64,000 nt of DNA from an uncultured Bacteroidales bacterium (lineage in GTDB: Bacteria > Bacteroidota > Bacteroidia > Bacteroidales > FEN-979): NCBI GenBank assembly GCA_903959905.1, contig CAJBYO010000090.1:62001-126000 (forward strand), in the 5' to 3' direction. Below the pieces are notes generated by a model, which saw nothing but the letters and a program-made list of their open reading frames with translations, was not told where the DNA came from and did no database searches. Positions 53,041-61,295 of the stretch are shown here, one piece after another. A program made the position numbers and the translations under genes. Each line of letters starts with the position of its first letter. Positions within the stretch are counted from its first letter, which is position 1.

Positions 53041-53672
53041 ACAGATTCATTTTTTTACTGCTGATGTGTGTTTTAACCACAACATCCTATTCCCAGGCCA
53101 TCCACGACCAGGCATTGCTGAAAGCACATGCCCCCGCTGCATTTACTGCCAGTTTCAAAACAACGAAGGGCGATTTTATTATGGAAATCACCCGGGCGCT
53201 TTCTCCCGAAGGCGCCGACCGGCTTTACCAGTTGATTGTGTCGGGCTTTTACAACAACAATTCCCTGTTCAGGGTTCAGAAGGGCTATGTGGTCCAGTTC
53301 GGAATCGGTGACATCCGGGAGGTGAATTACTTCTGGGATAAAAAGCCTATTTATGACGAGCCGGTACAAACCTCCAACCTGAAGGGAACGGTGTCGTATG
53401 CACGCGACGGATTGAACAGCAGGACCTCACAACTGTTTATCAACCTGAAAGACAATTACAAACTCGACACCGTCAACTTCAACGGGCTGAGAGGTTTTCC
53501 GCCAGTCGGGAAGGTCATATCCGGGTTTGAGGTCATTGAGAATTTATATGGCGGATACGGTTTTGAACCTGCCAACTACCAGGATTCGGTCATGATTTAC
53601 GGGAATAGCTATCTGAAAAAGAAATTCCCTGAACTGGACTATATTATTGAAGCGAGTATAGCTGGTGAGTAA
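53037..53672 (+). CDS. Cyclophilin-type peptidyl-prolyl isomerase, exported
   Basis: 211 residues with a signal peptide (about 1-20, ending SYSQ). The cyclophilin core shows FKTTKGDFIMEI, YNNNSLFRVQKGYVVQFGIGD, the active-site-like GTVSYARDGLNSRTSQLFINLKDN and GFPPVGKVISGFEVIENL. The usual catalytic Arg of the FHR motif is present as FRV. It accelerates proline isomerisation in exported proteins. Overlapping the T9SS cargo gene (ATGA), it may assist that protein's folding; this is inference from coupling. Confidence 0.9.
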   Translation: MNRFIFLLLMCVLTTTSYSQAIHDQALLKAHAPAAFTASFKTTKGDFIMEITRALSPEGADRLYQLIVSGFYNNNSLFRVQKGYVVQFGIGDIREVNYFWDKKPIYDEPVQTSNLKGTVSYARDGLNSRTSQLFINLKDNYKLDTVNFNGLRGFPPVGKVISGFEVIENLYGGYGFEPANYQDSVMIYGNSYLKKKFPELDYIIEASIAGE

Positions 53673-53721
53673 ACTCAACCAATAACCTGTTTTCTGCTTA
53701 CTACCAGAAAGGAAAGGAGGA

Positions 53722-53851
53722 TATTTACGATTGGACGAATGACGAATGCAGATTGAATTGATTGATTGACGATTTACGATTAGCAGTATCCAATCGTAAA
53801 TCGTAATTTTGACAATTCAATCTGCATTCATCATTCGTCCAATCGTAAATA
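53722..53851. repeat. Nested hairpin (39 bp outer arms, 12 bp inner arms)
   Basis: The outer arms 53722-53760 and 53813-53851 are reverse complements at 38 of 39 positions. Inside, 53770-53781 and 53792-53803 form a second perfect 12 bp stem with a 10-base loop. Outer and inner arms share the ATTTACGATT core. It fills most of the 203-base gap between the cyclophilin and nhaD. The GACGAATG segment also occurs in the repeat at 36980-37029. Confidence 0.95.
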
Positions 53852-53875
53852 CATTATAAAACACCTGCCGTCTCC

Positions 53876-55156
53876 ATGGTTTTCCCCCTCATGATCCTTG
53901 CTTTCGTCGTCGGTTATACCGCCATTGCCATGGAACAGCCGCTCAGGGTGAACAAATCTGCCAGCGCACTTCTGCTCGCGGTGGTGATGTGGGTTCTTTT
54001 AGTGACCGGATTCCCGGATCTGCGCATCAACCAAATTCTTGCGGAACATCTTGGCGATATTTCCGGCATTCTCTTTTTCCTGCTCGGGGCCATGACCATC
54101 GTTGAGTTGATTGACTCCCACGACGGGTTCCAGATCATAACGGATAAAATCAAAACAACCGGGAAAGTCAGGCTTTTATGGCAGATCAGCCTGATCACCT
54201 TCTTTTTATCTGCCGTGCTTGACAACCTGACAACCGCCATCATCATGGTTGCGCTTGTCCGTAACCTGATCGGCGACAGGAAAGAAAGGTGGTTTTATGC
54301 CGGGATGGTTGTCCTTGCTGCCAACAGCGGGGGTGTTTTCAGTCCTATCGGCGACATCACCACCATCATGCTCTGGATCGGTGGCCAGATAACCACATTG
54401 AATATCATATTAAAAACATTTATTCCGAGTGCGGTTTCCCTGGCCGTTCCACTTACCGTACTTTCCTTCATGCTGAAAGGCAACGTTACCAGGCCATTGC
54501 GAAATACAGAGGAAAATAAAAAGACGAACTCCCCTGCTGAAAGGAATGTAATTTTCTTTCTCGGGGCGGGTTTGCTGCTCTTTGTACCTGTTTTTAAATC
54601 GCTTACCAACCTGCCGCCATACCTTGGCATCCTTCTGGCCCTTGGCATCCTGTGGGCTGTTACCGAGATCATGCACAAGAGAAAGAATGATGCATACCGG
54701 TCTATGCATACCGTGGCCGGGGCCTTGCGCAGGATTGACACCTCCAGCATCCTGTTCTTCCTGGGGATCCTGCTGGCGGTGGCTGCATTTCAACCTGCCG
54801 GGCATCTTGAAGCACTGGCAAAGTCACTTGATAAGCATATCGGGAACCTTTACCTGATCAACGTTATCATCGGGTTGCTGTCGGCAGTTATTGACAACGT
54901 TCCCCTTGTTGCCGGTGCTATCGGCATGTACGGTAACACATTCCCGACCGACCACTATTTCTGGGAGATGCTTGCCTATTGTTCCGGGACAGGTGGCAGT
55001 ATTCTCATAATAGGCTCTGCTGCAGGTGTTGCAGTGATGGGTATGGAGAAAATTGACTTTATCTGGTACGTGAAGAAGATCTCGTTATGGGCCCTGCTGG
55101 GTTACCTTGCGGGAGCAGCGGTTTACTGGGGGATGACCGAATTAATTTTCAACTAA
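53876..55156 (+). CDS. nhaD: Sodium:proton antiporter NhaD
   Basis: 426 residues with about 11-12 membrane segments. NhaD features include the first-half LDNLTTAIIMVALVRNLIG and SPIGDITTIMLWIGGQ, and the second-half IDNVPLVAGAIGMYG; the paired Asp-Asn motifs are typical of the NhaD/ArsB superfamily. It exchanges cytoplasmic Na+ or Li+ for protons and is common in marine and alkaline-tolerant bacteria. Its end overlaps the convergent CPBP gene by 15 bases. Confidence 0.94.
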   Translation: MVFPLMILAFVVGYTAIAMEQPLRVNKSASALLLAVVMWVLLVTGFPDLRINQILAEHLGDISGILFFLLGAMTIVELIDSHDGFQIITDKIKTTGKVRLLWQISLITFFLSAVLDNLTTAIIMVALVRNLIGDRKERWFYAGMVVLAANSGGVFSPIGDITTIMLWIGGQITTLNIILKTFIPSAVSLAVPLTVLSFMLKGNVTRPLRNTEENKKTNSPAERNVIFFLGAGLLLFVPVFKSLTNLPPYLGILLALGILWAVTEIMHKRKNDAYRSMHTVAGALRRIDTSSILFFLGILLAVAAFQPAGHLEALAKSLDKHIGNLYLINVIIGLLSAVIDNVPLVAGAIGMYGNTFPTDHYFWEMLAYCSGTGGSILIIGSAAGVAVMGMEKIDFIWYVKKISLWALLGYLAGAAVYWGMTELIFN

Positions 55157-55984
55157 GCCTGACCATAAAACACCTTCCCTCCACAGCGCAAACAGATCCA
55201 TGCTGATGGCTATTGAATAGTGGATCATGATCCCCAGGATGATGGAGCGGCTTTTGAGGCTCAGCATGCCAAGGATGATCCCTGCAAGGATGGCTGCCAT
55301 GGTCTCCCCGAACGGCTTACCAATATGGACCAGGCAATAGGGAATGACCATGATAAAAACCGCATAAACGCCAAACCGGTGCTTCATGCCATGCACCATA
55401 AATCCGCGGAAAAGAAACTCAACAGCAACAAACTGCAGGAAATAGGCGGCCTGCCAGTACAAAAACAGCGGAAAAACATGGCCCTGTGAGGGCTGAAACA
55501 ACGGATACCTGTCGAGAAATGACTGCGTTGTAGAAGCGAGGTACACAAGCGGCAGCATAATGGCAAGCATCAGCACGTAGAGCGGATAATCTTTCGCAAC
55601 TCCCCTGATCCTGAATCCGTAATCACGGAGATCCTCCCTGAATACAAACCTGACGATCAGAACCGGAATGACCAGGTAGAACATGATAATTGAGGCACTC
55701 CAGTAAACCATGCTGTGAAATTTCCCTGTTTCACTGCCAAAGAAAAACGAGCAGTACCAGAGATCAAATCTGGAAGGATTTACAAGAACCACATCCAGGA
55801 ATGCAGTGGTATGCCCGAAGTACTTTGACACGACGATACCGATGGCCGTATACACAAGGATGATGATAACCTTCATGTCTGCGGTGACAGTTCCTTGTGC
55901 AGGTGCAGTGCGGACAGATTGATTTTCTGCCTCCACCCATGTTTTTACAAACAGATCAGTAAAATACTTTTTCAGTTTCACCAC
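55142..55984 (-). CDS. CPBP-family (CAAX protease-like) membrane protein
   Basis: 280 residues from a GTG start, with about six to eight membrane segments. The first motif, usually EExxxR, reads VEFLFR (188-193), so the first Glu is Val. The second motif His is H220 (YCLVH), and the third has H255 without the usual Asn four residues on. Family members cleave or modify peptides within the membrane; the changes suggest weak or altered activity. Six bases separate it from the lipoprotein gene upstream, and it is last in the carAB unit. Confidence 0.82.
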   Translation of the reverse strand: MVKLKKYFTDLFVKTWVEAENQSVRTAPAQGTVTADMKVIIILVYTAIGIVVSKYFGHTTAFLDVVLVNPSRFDLWYCSFFFGSETGKFHSMVYWSASIIMFYLVIPVLIVRFVFREDLRDYGFRIRGVAKDYPLYVLMLAIMLPLVYLASTTQSFLDRYPLFQPSQGHVFPLFLYWQAAYFLQFVAVEFLFRGFMVHGMKHRFGVYAVFIMVIPYCLVHIGKPFGETMAAILAGIILGMLSLKSRSIILGIMIHYSIAISMDLFALWREGVLWSGLVEN

Positions 55985-55989
55985 GGTTA

Positions 55990-56598
55990 TTACTTTGAAA
56001 CATAGGTCGTATTAACAGTGATGTACCCCGGATACCTGAGGGCATTTCCACCAACCAGGATGGTCGGTTTAAGCTTGATTTTAAACCGGGTAGGCGTATT
56101 CCCTACGCCGGTAAGGTTCATGCAGAAATTGATCATGGCACCGGAAGATTTCCCGGAGAGTACCTGTTTAAGGTCAAGCCCTATCTGCACCGGAATAATC
56201 AACGTGCTGTTTGGCGCCATCATAACAGGCTGTTCAAGGATGCCGGAAGTCATCTGCACATCGTCAATAAACAGGATCCATTCAAGCTTATTCAGCCCTG
56301 CCTCTTTGGGGTTCGGGTTCCGGCCTTCAATGTTCAGCTGAAGGGAGAGCGGAAAAACCGGGCTGGCAAATCCCCCCAGGATCATGGCAACATCTGTTAT
56401 TCCCAGGTCGCTGACAGAACGGATATGCTCCAGTTCAACACCGGCGAGGGTTACCTTGTCGACGGAACTGATGCGAAATTCACAATTCGCCAGGTTGGAA
56501 GCCATTCTGGCCTGCCTCGCCACATCACATCGTGTTGTGGCAGTGACCAAGAATAACAGGAGTATAAATTGAAGAATCTTCCGGCTCGAATTTGGCAT
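55990..56598 (-). CDS. LEA type 2-like lipoprotein
   Basis: 202 residues from ATG 56598 (a TTG four codons earlier is also open). A signal peptide leads to a probable lipidation Cys (ATTRC, about 20-24; weak lipobox). The rest is beta-rich and resembles the LEA14/water-stress domain: LSLQLNIEGRNPNPKEAGLNKLEWILFIDDV and FKIKLKPTILVGG. Such domains stabilise proteins or lipids in the periplasm; the role here is unknown. It starts 34 bases after carB. Confidence 0.72.
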   Translation of the reverse strand: MPNSSRKILQFILLLFLVTATTRCDVARQARMASNLANCEFRISSVDKVTLAGVELEHIRSVSDLGITDVAMILGGFASPVFPLSLQLNIEGRNPNPKEAGLNKLEWILFIDDVQMTSGILEQPVMMAPNSTLIIPVQIGLDLKQVLSGKSSGAMINFCMNLTGVGNTPTRFKIKLKPTILVGGNALRYPGYITVNTTYVSK

Positions 56599-56632
56599 AA
56601 GTGGAATCAATTATCAGATATAATGGTTTGCA

Positions 56633-59600
56633 TCAATATTCATCCCAGCTTCTGATCTCCATCTCGCCGGGTTTGATCTTGCAAAATGCCATGATAAAGG
56701 CTGCAGCAAGGTTTGGATTGGTGATCAGCGGTATGTTGTAATCAACGGCAGACCTGCGGATGGAGTAGTCGTTGTCGAGTTCATGCTTAGACAGGTTCTT
56801 GGGGATATTGATAACCAGGTCAATGCGCCTTTTCTGCAGGTATTCCAGCACGTTTGGGGTTGCATCTTCATCCGGCCAGTGCAGCACGGTTGACGGGATT
56901 CCGTTGGAAGCGAGGAAATCGGCTGTTCCGGGTGTGGCAAAGATGGAATAGCTCTGCTTATGAAGCTGGTGACAGCATTCAAGGAGCACGGTTTTTGACC
57001 TTGTGGGCCCCGAAGATATCATGATATTTTTCTGCGGTATCCGGTAACCTACCGACAGCATTGCCTTGAGGATCGCCTCGTAAAATGAGTCGCCGATACA
57101 GCCGACCTCTCCTGTTGACGCCATGTCGACACCCAGCACGGGGTCGGCCTTTTGTAACCTTGAGAAGGAAAACTGCGGTGCCTTGATCCCGATGTAGTCT
57201 ATGTCAAACATTGATTTATCGGGTTTTGTAAAAGGCATTCCAAGCATTACCCGGGTTGCAATGTCGATAAAATTGATCTTTAATACTTTGGATACGAAAG
57301 GGAAGCTTCGCGATGCCCGCAGGTTGCATTCAATGACTTTGATATCATTGTCCTTGGCCAGGAACTGGATATTAAACGGTCCGGAAATATGGAGGGAGTC
57401 AGATATCTCCCTTGCAACCCGCTTGATCTTCCTGATGGTTTCAACATAAATTTTCTGCGGCGGAAAGACAATGGTGGCATCACCGGAATGAACCCCGGCA
57501 AATTCAACATGTTCAGAGATGGCGTAGGCAACAATTTCCCCGTTGCGGGCAACAGCATCAATCTCAACTTCCTTGGCCTCCTGGATGAACTCTGAAACCA
57601 CCACCGGATGTTCTTTTGAAACATTGGCTGCGAGGGTCAGGAAATATTCAAGCTCGCTGTTGTTTGACACCACATTCATGGCAGCCCCCGAAAGGACATA
57701 GGAAGGTCTGATCAGAAGCGGAAAACCGACCTGCGCGGCAAAGTCGTAGATCTCGTCCAGGTTTGTCATCTCCTGCCAGCGTGGCTGGTCAATGTCAAGT
57801 TTATCAAGCATGGAGGAGAACTTATGCCGGTCTTCCGCATTGTCAATATCCACCGGGGATGTTCCAAGGATCGGAACCTGCTGCTTATGCAACCGCATGG
57901 CCAGGTTGTTGGGGATCTGCCCGCCCATGGAGACCACCACCCCTTTCGGGTTTTCAAGTTCAACGATATCCATGACCCGTTCAAACGAGAGCTCATCAAA
58001 ATAGAGCCGGTCGCAGATGTCGTAGTCTGTGCTGACCGTTTCGGGATTGTAGTTAATCATCACCGATCTGAAACCGGTCGATTTCACCGTATTCAGGGTA
58101 TTTACGCTGCACCAGTCAAATTCAACGGAACTGCCGATGCGGTAAGCCCCTGAGCCCAGAACAATTACCGACAGCCCATCATCGGGGAAGGTAACATCAT
58201 GCTCGTCGCCGTTATAGGTCAGGTACAGGTAATTCGTTTGCGCGGGATATTCAGCTGCCAGCGTATCAATGTTTTTTACAGCGGGCAGGATACCAAGTTG
58301 CTTGCGGTATGCACGCACAACAAGCATATCCTCTTCAATTTCGCCTTTCGTATGCTTCCCGACCAGCCTGGCCAGCTGAAAATCACTGAAACCCTGCCGT
58401 TTTGATTCGCGCAGCAGCGCCGCAGGAATGGCCGTAATTTCTTCAAGGGAGGAAAGGACCTGCCCTGTTTCAAAAATATTCCTGAGCCTGTATAAAAACC
58501 ATTTGTCAATGCGGGTCAGTTCCCAGATGCGGTCAACGGAATATCCTTCGGCGAAAGCCTGCGCAATCACAAAGATCCGCGTATCTGTCGGGTGGGATAA
58601 TTCCTCCTCAATATTGTCGGCCCTGATCTCCTTGTTGCCGATGAACCCGTGCATCCCCTGCCCGATCATGCGCAGGCCCTTCTGAATGGCCTCTTCAAAG
58701 GTTCTCCCGACCGACATGATCTCACCCACACTTTTCATGCTTGACCCGATCTGCTTCGACACGCCCGTGAATTTGCTCAGGTCCCACCGGGGAATCTTGC
58801 AGACAATGTAGTCGAGGGATGGTTCAAAAAAGGCTGTCGTCACTTTGGTGACAGAGTTTTTCAGTTCATGCAGTCCATAGCCAAGGCCCAGTTTCGCCGC
58901 CACAAAGGCAAGCGGGTAACCTGTTGCTTTCGAAGCCAGCGCAGACGACCTCGACAGGCGCGCATTGACTTCAATCACCCGGTATTCCTCTGAATTGGGA
59001 TTCAGGGCGTACTGGATATTGCATTCGCCAATGATGCCCAGGTGCCGTATCACCTTGATAGACAGCTCACGGAGCTTATAGTATTCAACATTGGTAAGTG
59101 TTTGGGATGGCGCCACCACGATGCTCTCGCCGGTATGGATGCCGAGCGGATCAAAGTTCTCCATGTTACAAACGGTGATGCAGTTGTCGTAGCAGTCGCG
59201 AACCACCTCATATTCAATCTCCTTCCATCCTTTCAGCGACTCCTCCACGAGGATCTGTCCTGAATAGGAAAATGCATTGGCAGCAAGCACCTCCAGTTCG
59301 GCTTCATTGGCACAGAAACCGCTTCCCTGTCCGCCCAGAGTATAGGCGGCCCTGATGATGACCGGGTAGCCGATTGCCTTTGCAGCGGTTTTTGCCTCCG
59401 CCAGGGCCGTTACGGCAAAGCTCCTGGGTGTTCCGACTTCAATTTCATGAAGCATCTTTGCGAAGAGGTCGCGGTCTTCCGTCAGAATGATCGTCGCCAC
59501 CGGGGTGCCGAGCACTTTCACGTGGTATTTTTCAAGTACGCCGGAGGTATACAACGCAACACCGCAGTTGAGCGCCGTTTGCCCGCCAAAAGCCAGCAGG

Positions 59601-59851
59601 ATCCCGTCGGGGCGCTCCTTCTCAATTACTTTTTCAACAAACTGCGGCGTAACAGGCAGAAAATAGACTTTATCCGCGATCTCCTCCGATGTCTGGATGG
59701 TGGCAATGTTCGGGTTGATCAGGACGGTAAGTATTCCCTCTTCCTTCAGTGCTTTCAATGCCTGTGAACCTGAGTAATCAAATTCGCCGGCTTCACCGAT
59801 CTTGAGGGCGCCTGACCCGAGTACGAGAACTTTATTCAGGTTGTGGATCAT
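56633..59851 (-). CDS. carB: Carbamoyl-phosphate synthase, large subunit
   Basis: 1072 residues from ATG 59851 (a TTG two codons earlier is in frame). Two homologous halves each carry an ATP-grasp domain: VLVLGSGALKIGEAGEFDYSGSQA at the start and SVIVLGSGAYRIGSSVEFDWCSVN in the second half. The C-terminal 130 residues are the allosteric MGS-like domain. The opening GEAGEFDYSGSQ differs from the GQAAEFDYSGTQ form of proteobacteria. The enzyme makes carbamoyl phosphate from bicarbonate, ammonia and two ATP for pyrimidine and arginine synthesis. It overlaps carA by 20 bases. Confidence 0.98.
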   Translation of the reverse strand: MIHNLNKVLVLGSGALKIGEAGEFDYSGSQALKALKEEGILTVLINPNIATIQTSEEIADKVYFLPVTPQFVEKVIEKERPDGILLAFGGQTALNCGVALYTSGVLEKYHVKVLGTPVATIILTEDRDLFAKMLHEIEVGTPRSFAVTALAEAKTAAKAIGYPVIIRAAYTLGGQGSGFCANEAELEVLAANAFSYSGQILVEESLKGWKEIEYEVVRDCYDNCITVCNMENFDPLGIHTGESIVVAPSQTLTNVEYYKLRELSIKVIRHLGIIGECNIQYALNPNSEEYRVIEVNARLSRSSALASKATGYPLAFVAAKLGLGYGLHELKNSVTKVTTAFFEPSLDYIVCKIPRWDLSKFTGVSKQIGSSMKSVGEIMSVGRTFEEAIQKGLRMIGQGMHGFIGNKEIRADNIEEELSHPTDTRIFVIAQAFAEGYSVDRIWELTRIDKWFLYRLRNIFETGQVLSSLEEITAIPAALLRESKRQGFSDFQLARLVGKHTKGEIEEDMLVVRAYRKQLGILPAVKNIDTLAAEYPAQTNYLYLTYNGDEHDVTFPDDGLSVIVLGSGAYRIGSSVEFDWCSVNTLNTVKSTGFRSVMINYNPETVSTDYDICDRLYFDELSFERVMDIVELENPKGVVVSMGGQIPNNLAMRLHKQQVPILGTSPVDIDNAEDRHKFSSMLDKLDIDQPRWQEMTNLDEIYDFAAQVGFPLLIRPSYVLSGAAMNVVSNNSELEYFLTLAANVSKEHPVVVSEFIQEAKEVEIDAVARNGEIVAYAISEHVEFAGVHSGDATIVFPPQKIYVETIRKIKRVAREISDSLHISGPFNIQFLAKDNDIKVIECNLRASRSFPFVSKVLKINFIDIATRVMLGMPFTKPDKSMFDIDYIGIKAPQFSFSRLQKADPVLGVDMASTGEVGCIGDSFYEAILKAMLSVGYRIPQKNIMISSGPTRSKTVLLECCHQLHKQSYSIFATPGTADFLASNGIPSTVLHWPDEDATPNVLEYLQKRRIDLVINIPKNLSKHELDNDYSIRRSAVDYNIPLITNPNLAAAFIMAFCKIKPGEMEIRSWDEY

Positions 59852-60932
59852 TTGCAAGAGCTTTACTTTTCCTGACCATGTTGATAAAATCGTTGAACAA
59901 AAACCGTGTATCGGTTGGGCCGCCCGAGGCTTCGGGATGAAACTGAGTGGAGAAAAACGGTTTGGTCCTGTGGCGGATACCCTCGTTGGTTTGGTCGTTC
60001 AGGTTGACAAAAAGAGGCTCCCAGTCTGCGCCAAGGGTGGTGTCATCCACCGCGAACCCATGGTTCTGTGAGGTAATGAAGGCCCTGTTTGTACCCACCT
60101 TCAAAACCGGCTGGTTATATCCGCGGTGGCCGTATTTCAATTTAAATGTATTTGCACCGCTGGCAATGGAAAGCAGTTGATTTCCGAGGCAGATGCCGAA
60201 AATGGGCTTGTCGAGGAGGATGGCTTTCTTCAAATGCTGAATAGTAACGGCGCATTGTTGCGGGTCGCCCGGTCCGTTTGAAATAACAAGCCCGTCGTAG
60301 TCGTCGTTGGTGTAATCATAATCCCATGGCACCCTGATCACTGTAACCCCCAGACTCAGCAAACACCTGATAATGTTGTTTTTGACCCCGCAGTCGACCA
60401 GCAGGATGCGCAGACCTCCCGCCCCCTCCTCATAAACAACCGGCTCACGGCAGCTTACAAGGCTCACGAGGTTTTCTTTGTTCGGATCGTACATCTCAAT
60501 TTCAGCCGGGTCATTCTGAACAAGCTTGCCGAGCATGGTGCCGCGTTCCCGCAGTATTTTGGTAATGGCACGCGTATCAACACCGCAGATGCCTGGGATG
60601 TTGTGTTCACGCAGCCAGTCGGACAGGCTGTCGAGCGCATTCCAGTGACTGTATTCGGCAGAATAGCTTGCCACAACCAAACCGGAAATATGCACCCGGT
60701 CGGATTCAAAATGACTTGACAACTGCTCCCTGATGGCTCTTCCCGGCACGCCGTAATTCCCGACAAGCGGGTAGGTAAGGACAAGAATCTGGCCCTTGTA
60801 GGAAGGATCGGTAAGACTTTCGGGGTAGCCGGTCATGGCTGTGTTAAAAACCACTTCTCCGGCGGCGGCACATGAGGCACCAAATGACTGGCCGGTAAAG
60901 CAGGTTCCGTCATCCAATATCAGTTGCGGCAT
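59832..60932 (-). CDS. carA: Carbamoyl-phosphate synthase, small subunit
   Basis: 366 residues, full length. The N-terminal CarA domain (DGTCFTGQSFG, MTGYPESLTDPSY) is followed by the class I glutamine amidotransferase with catalytic Cys in GICLGNQ and His-Glu in QFHPEASGGP. It supplies ammonia to CarB. The C-terminus overlaps the carB start. Its -7 box is at 60969-60962. Confidence 0.98.
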   Translation of the reverse strand: MPQLILDDGTCFTGQSFGASCAAAGEVVFNTAMTGYPESLTDPSYKGQILVLTYPLVGNYGVPGRAIREQLSSHFESDRVHISGLVVASYSAEYSHWNALDSLSDWLREHNIPGICGVDTRAITKILRERGTMLGKLVQNDPAEIEMYDPNKENLVSLVSCREPVVYEEGAGGLRILLVDCGVKNNIIRCLLSLGVTVIRVPWDYDYTNDDYDGLVISNGPGDPQQCAVTIQHLKKAILLDKPIFGICLGNQLLSIASGANTFKLKYGHRGYNQPVLKVGTNRAFITSQNHGFAVDDTTLGADWEPLFVNLNDQTNEGIRHRTKPFFSTQFHPEASGGPTDTRFLFNDFINMVRKSKALANDPQPE

Positions 60933-60961
60933 TCATGAGGTTTTAATGTGTTATGTGGCGG

Positions 60962-60969
60962 CAAAATTA
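60962..60969 (-). promoter_or_regulatory. -7 box of carA (TAATTTTG)
   Basis: An exact TAnnTTTG match on the minus strand, 29 bases before the carA ATG. No clear -33 TTTG at the usual spacing. The 13-base tandem repeat begins about 65 bases further upstream. Confidence 0.5.
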
Positions 60970-61032
60970 CGATAAACAAATTTGGCATGGGAGGAAGAAA
61001 GGGAGAAGATATTACGAGTTATTAAAAAAATG

Positions 61033-61287
61033 TTTCTCGCAGATATTTCTCGCAGATATTTCTCGCAGATATTTCTCGCAGATATTTCTCGCAGATATTT
61101 CTCGCAGATATTTCTCGCAGATTTACGCAGATTACAGCGCAGATTTTGGCAGATTAAGGATAATAGTAAATGGGCCAGGTTATATATTATTGACTAAAAA
61201 ATAATTGCAGTAACCAAATATGGTGATGTACAGATCAAATTTAATCTGCTAAAATCTGCGCTGTAATCTGCGTAAATCTGCGAGAAA
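61033..61287. repeat. 13 bp tandem repeat attached to a 46 bp inverted repeat
   Basis: TTTCTCGCAGATA occurs six times without error from 61033 to 61110. The left arm of an inverted repeat follows directly (61111-61156) and matches 61242-61287 as a reverse complement at 45 of 46 positions, with an 85-base loop. The tandem unit is the outer end of the arm itself, so it appears to be a local expansion of that end. The arms resemble those at 33229-33357. Together with the carA promoter this accounts for most of the 363-base gap at 60933-61295; I see no gene in it. Confidence 0.95.
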
Positions 61288-61295
61288 CAAAACCA

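Noticed and set aside
61033..61110. Regular repeats that might be a CRISPR array
   Set aside because: The six 13-base units are contiguous with no spacers between them and no cas genes are nearby; it is a plain tandem repeat.
60953..61204. Open frames of 70-80 codons with a 13-residue periodic sequence
   Set aside because: They are translations of the 13 bp tandem repeat in successive frames and have no independent coding features.
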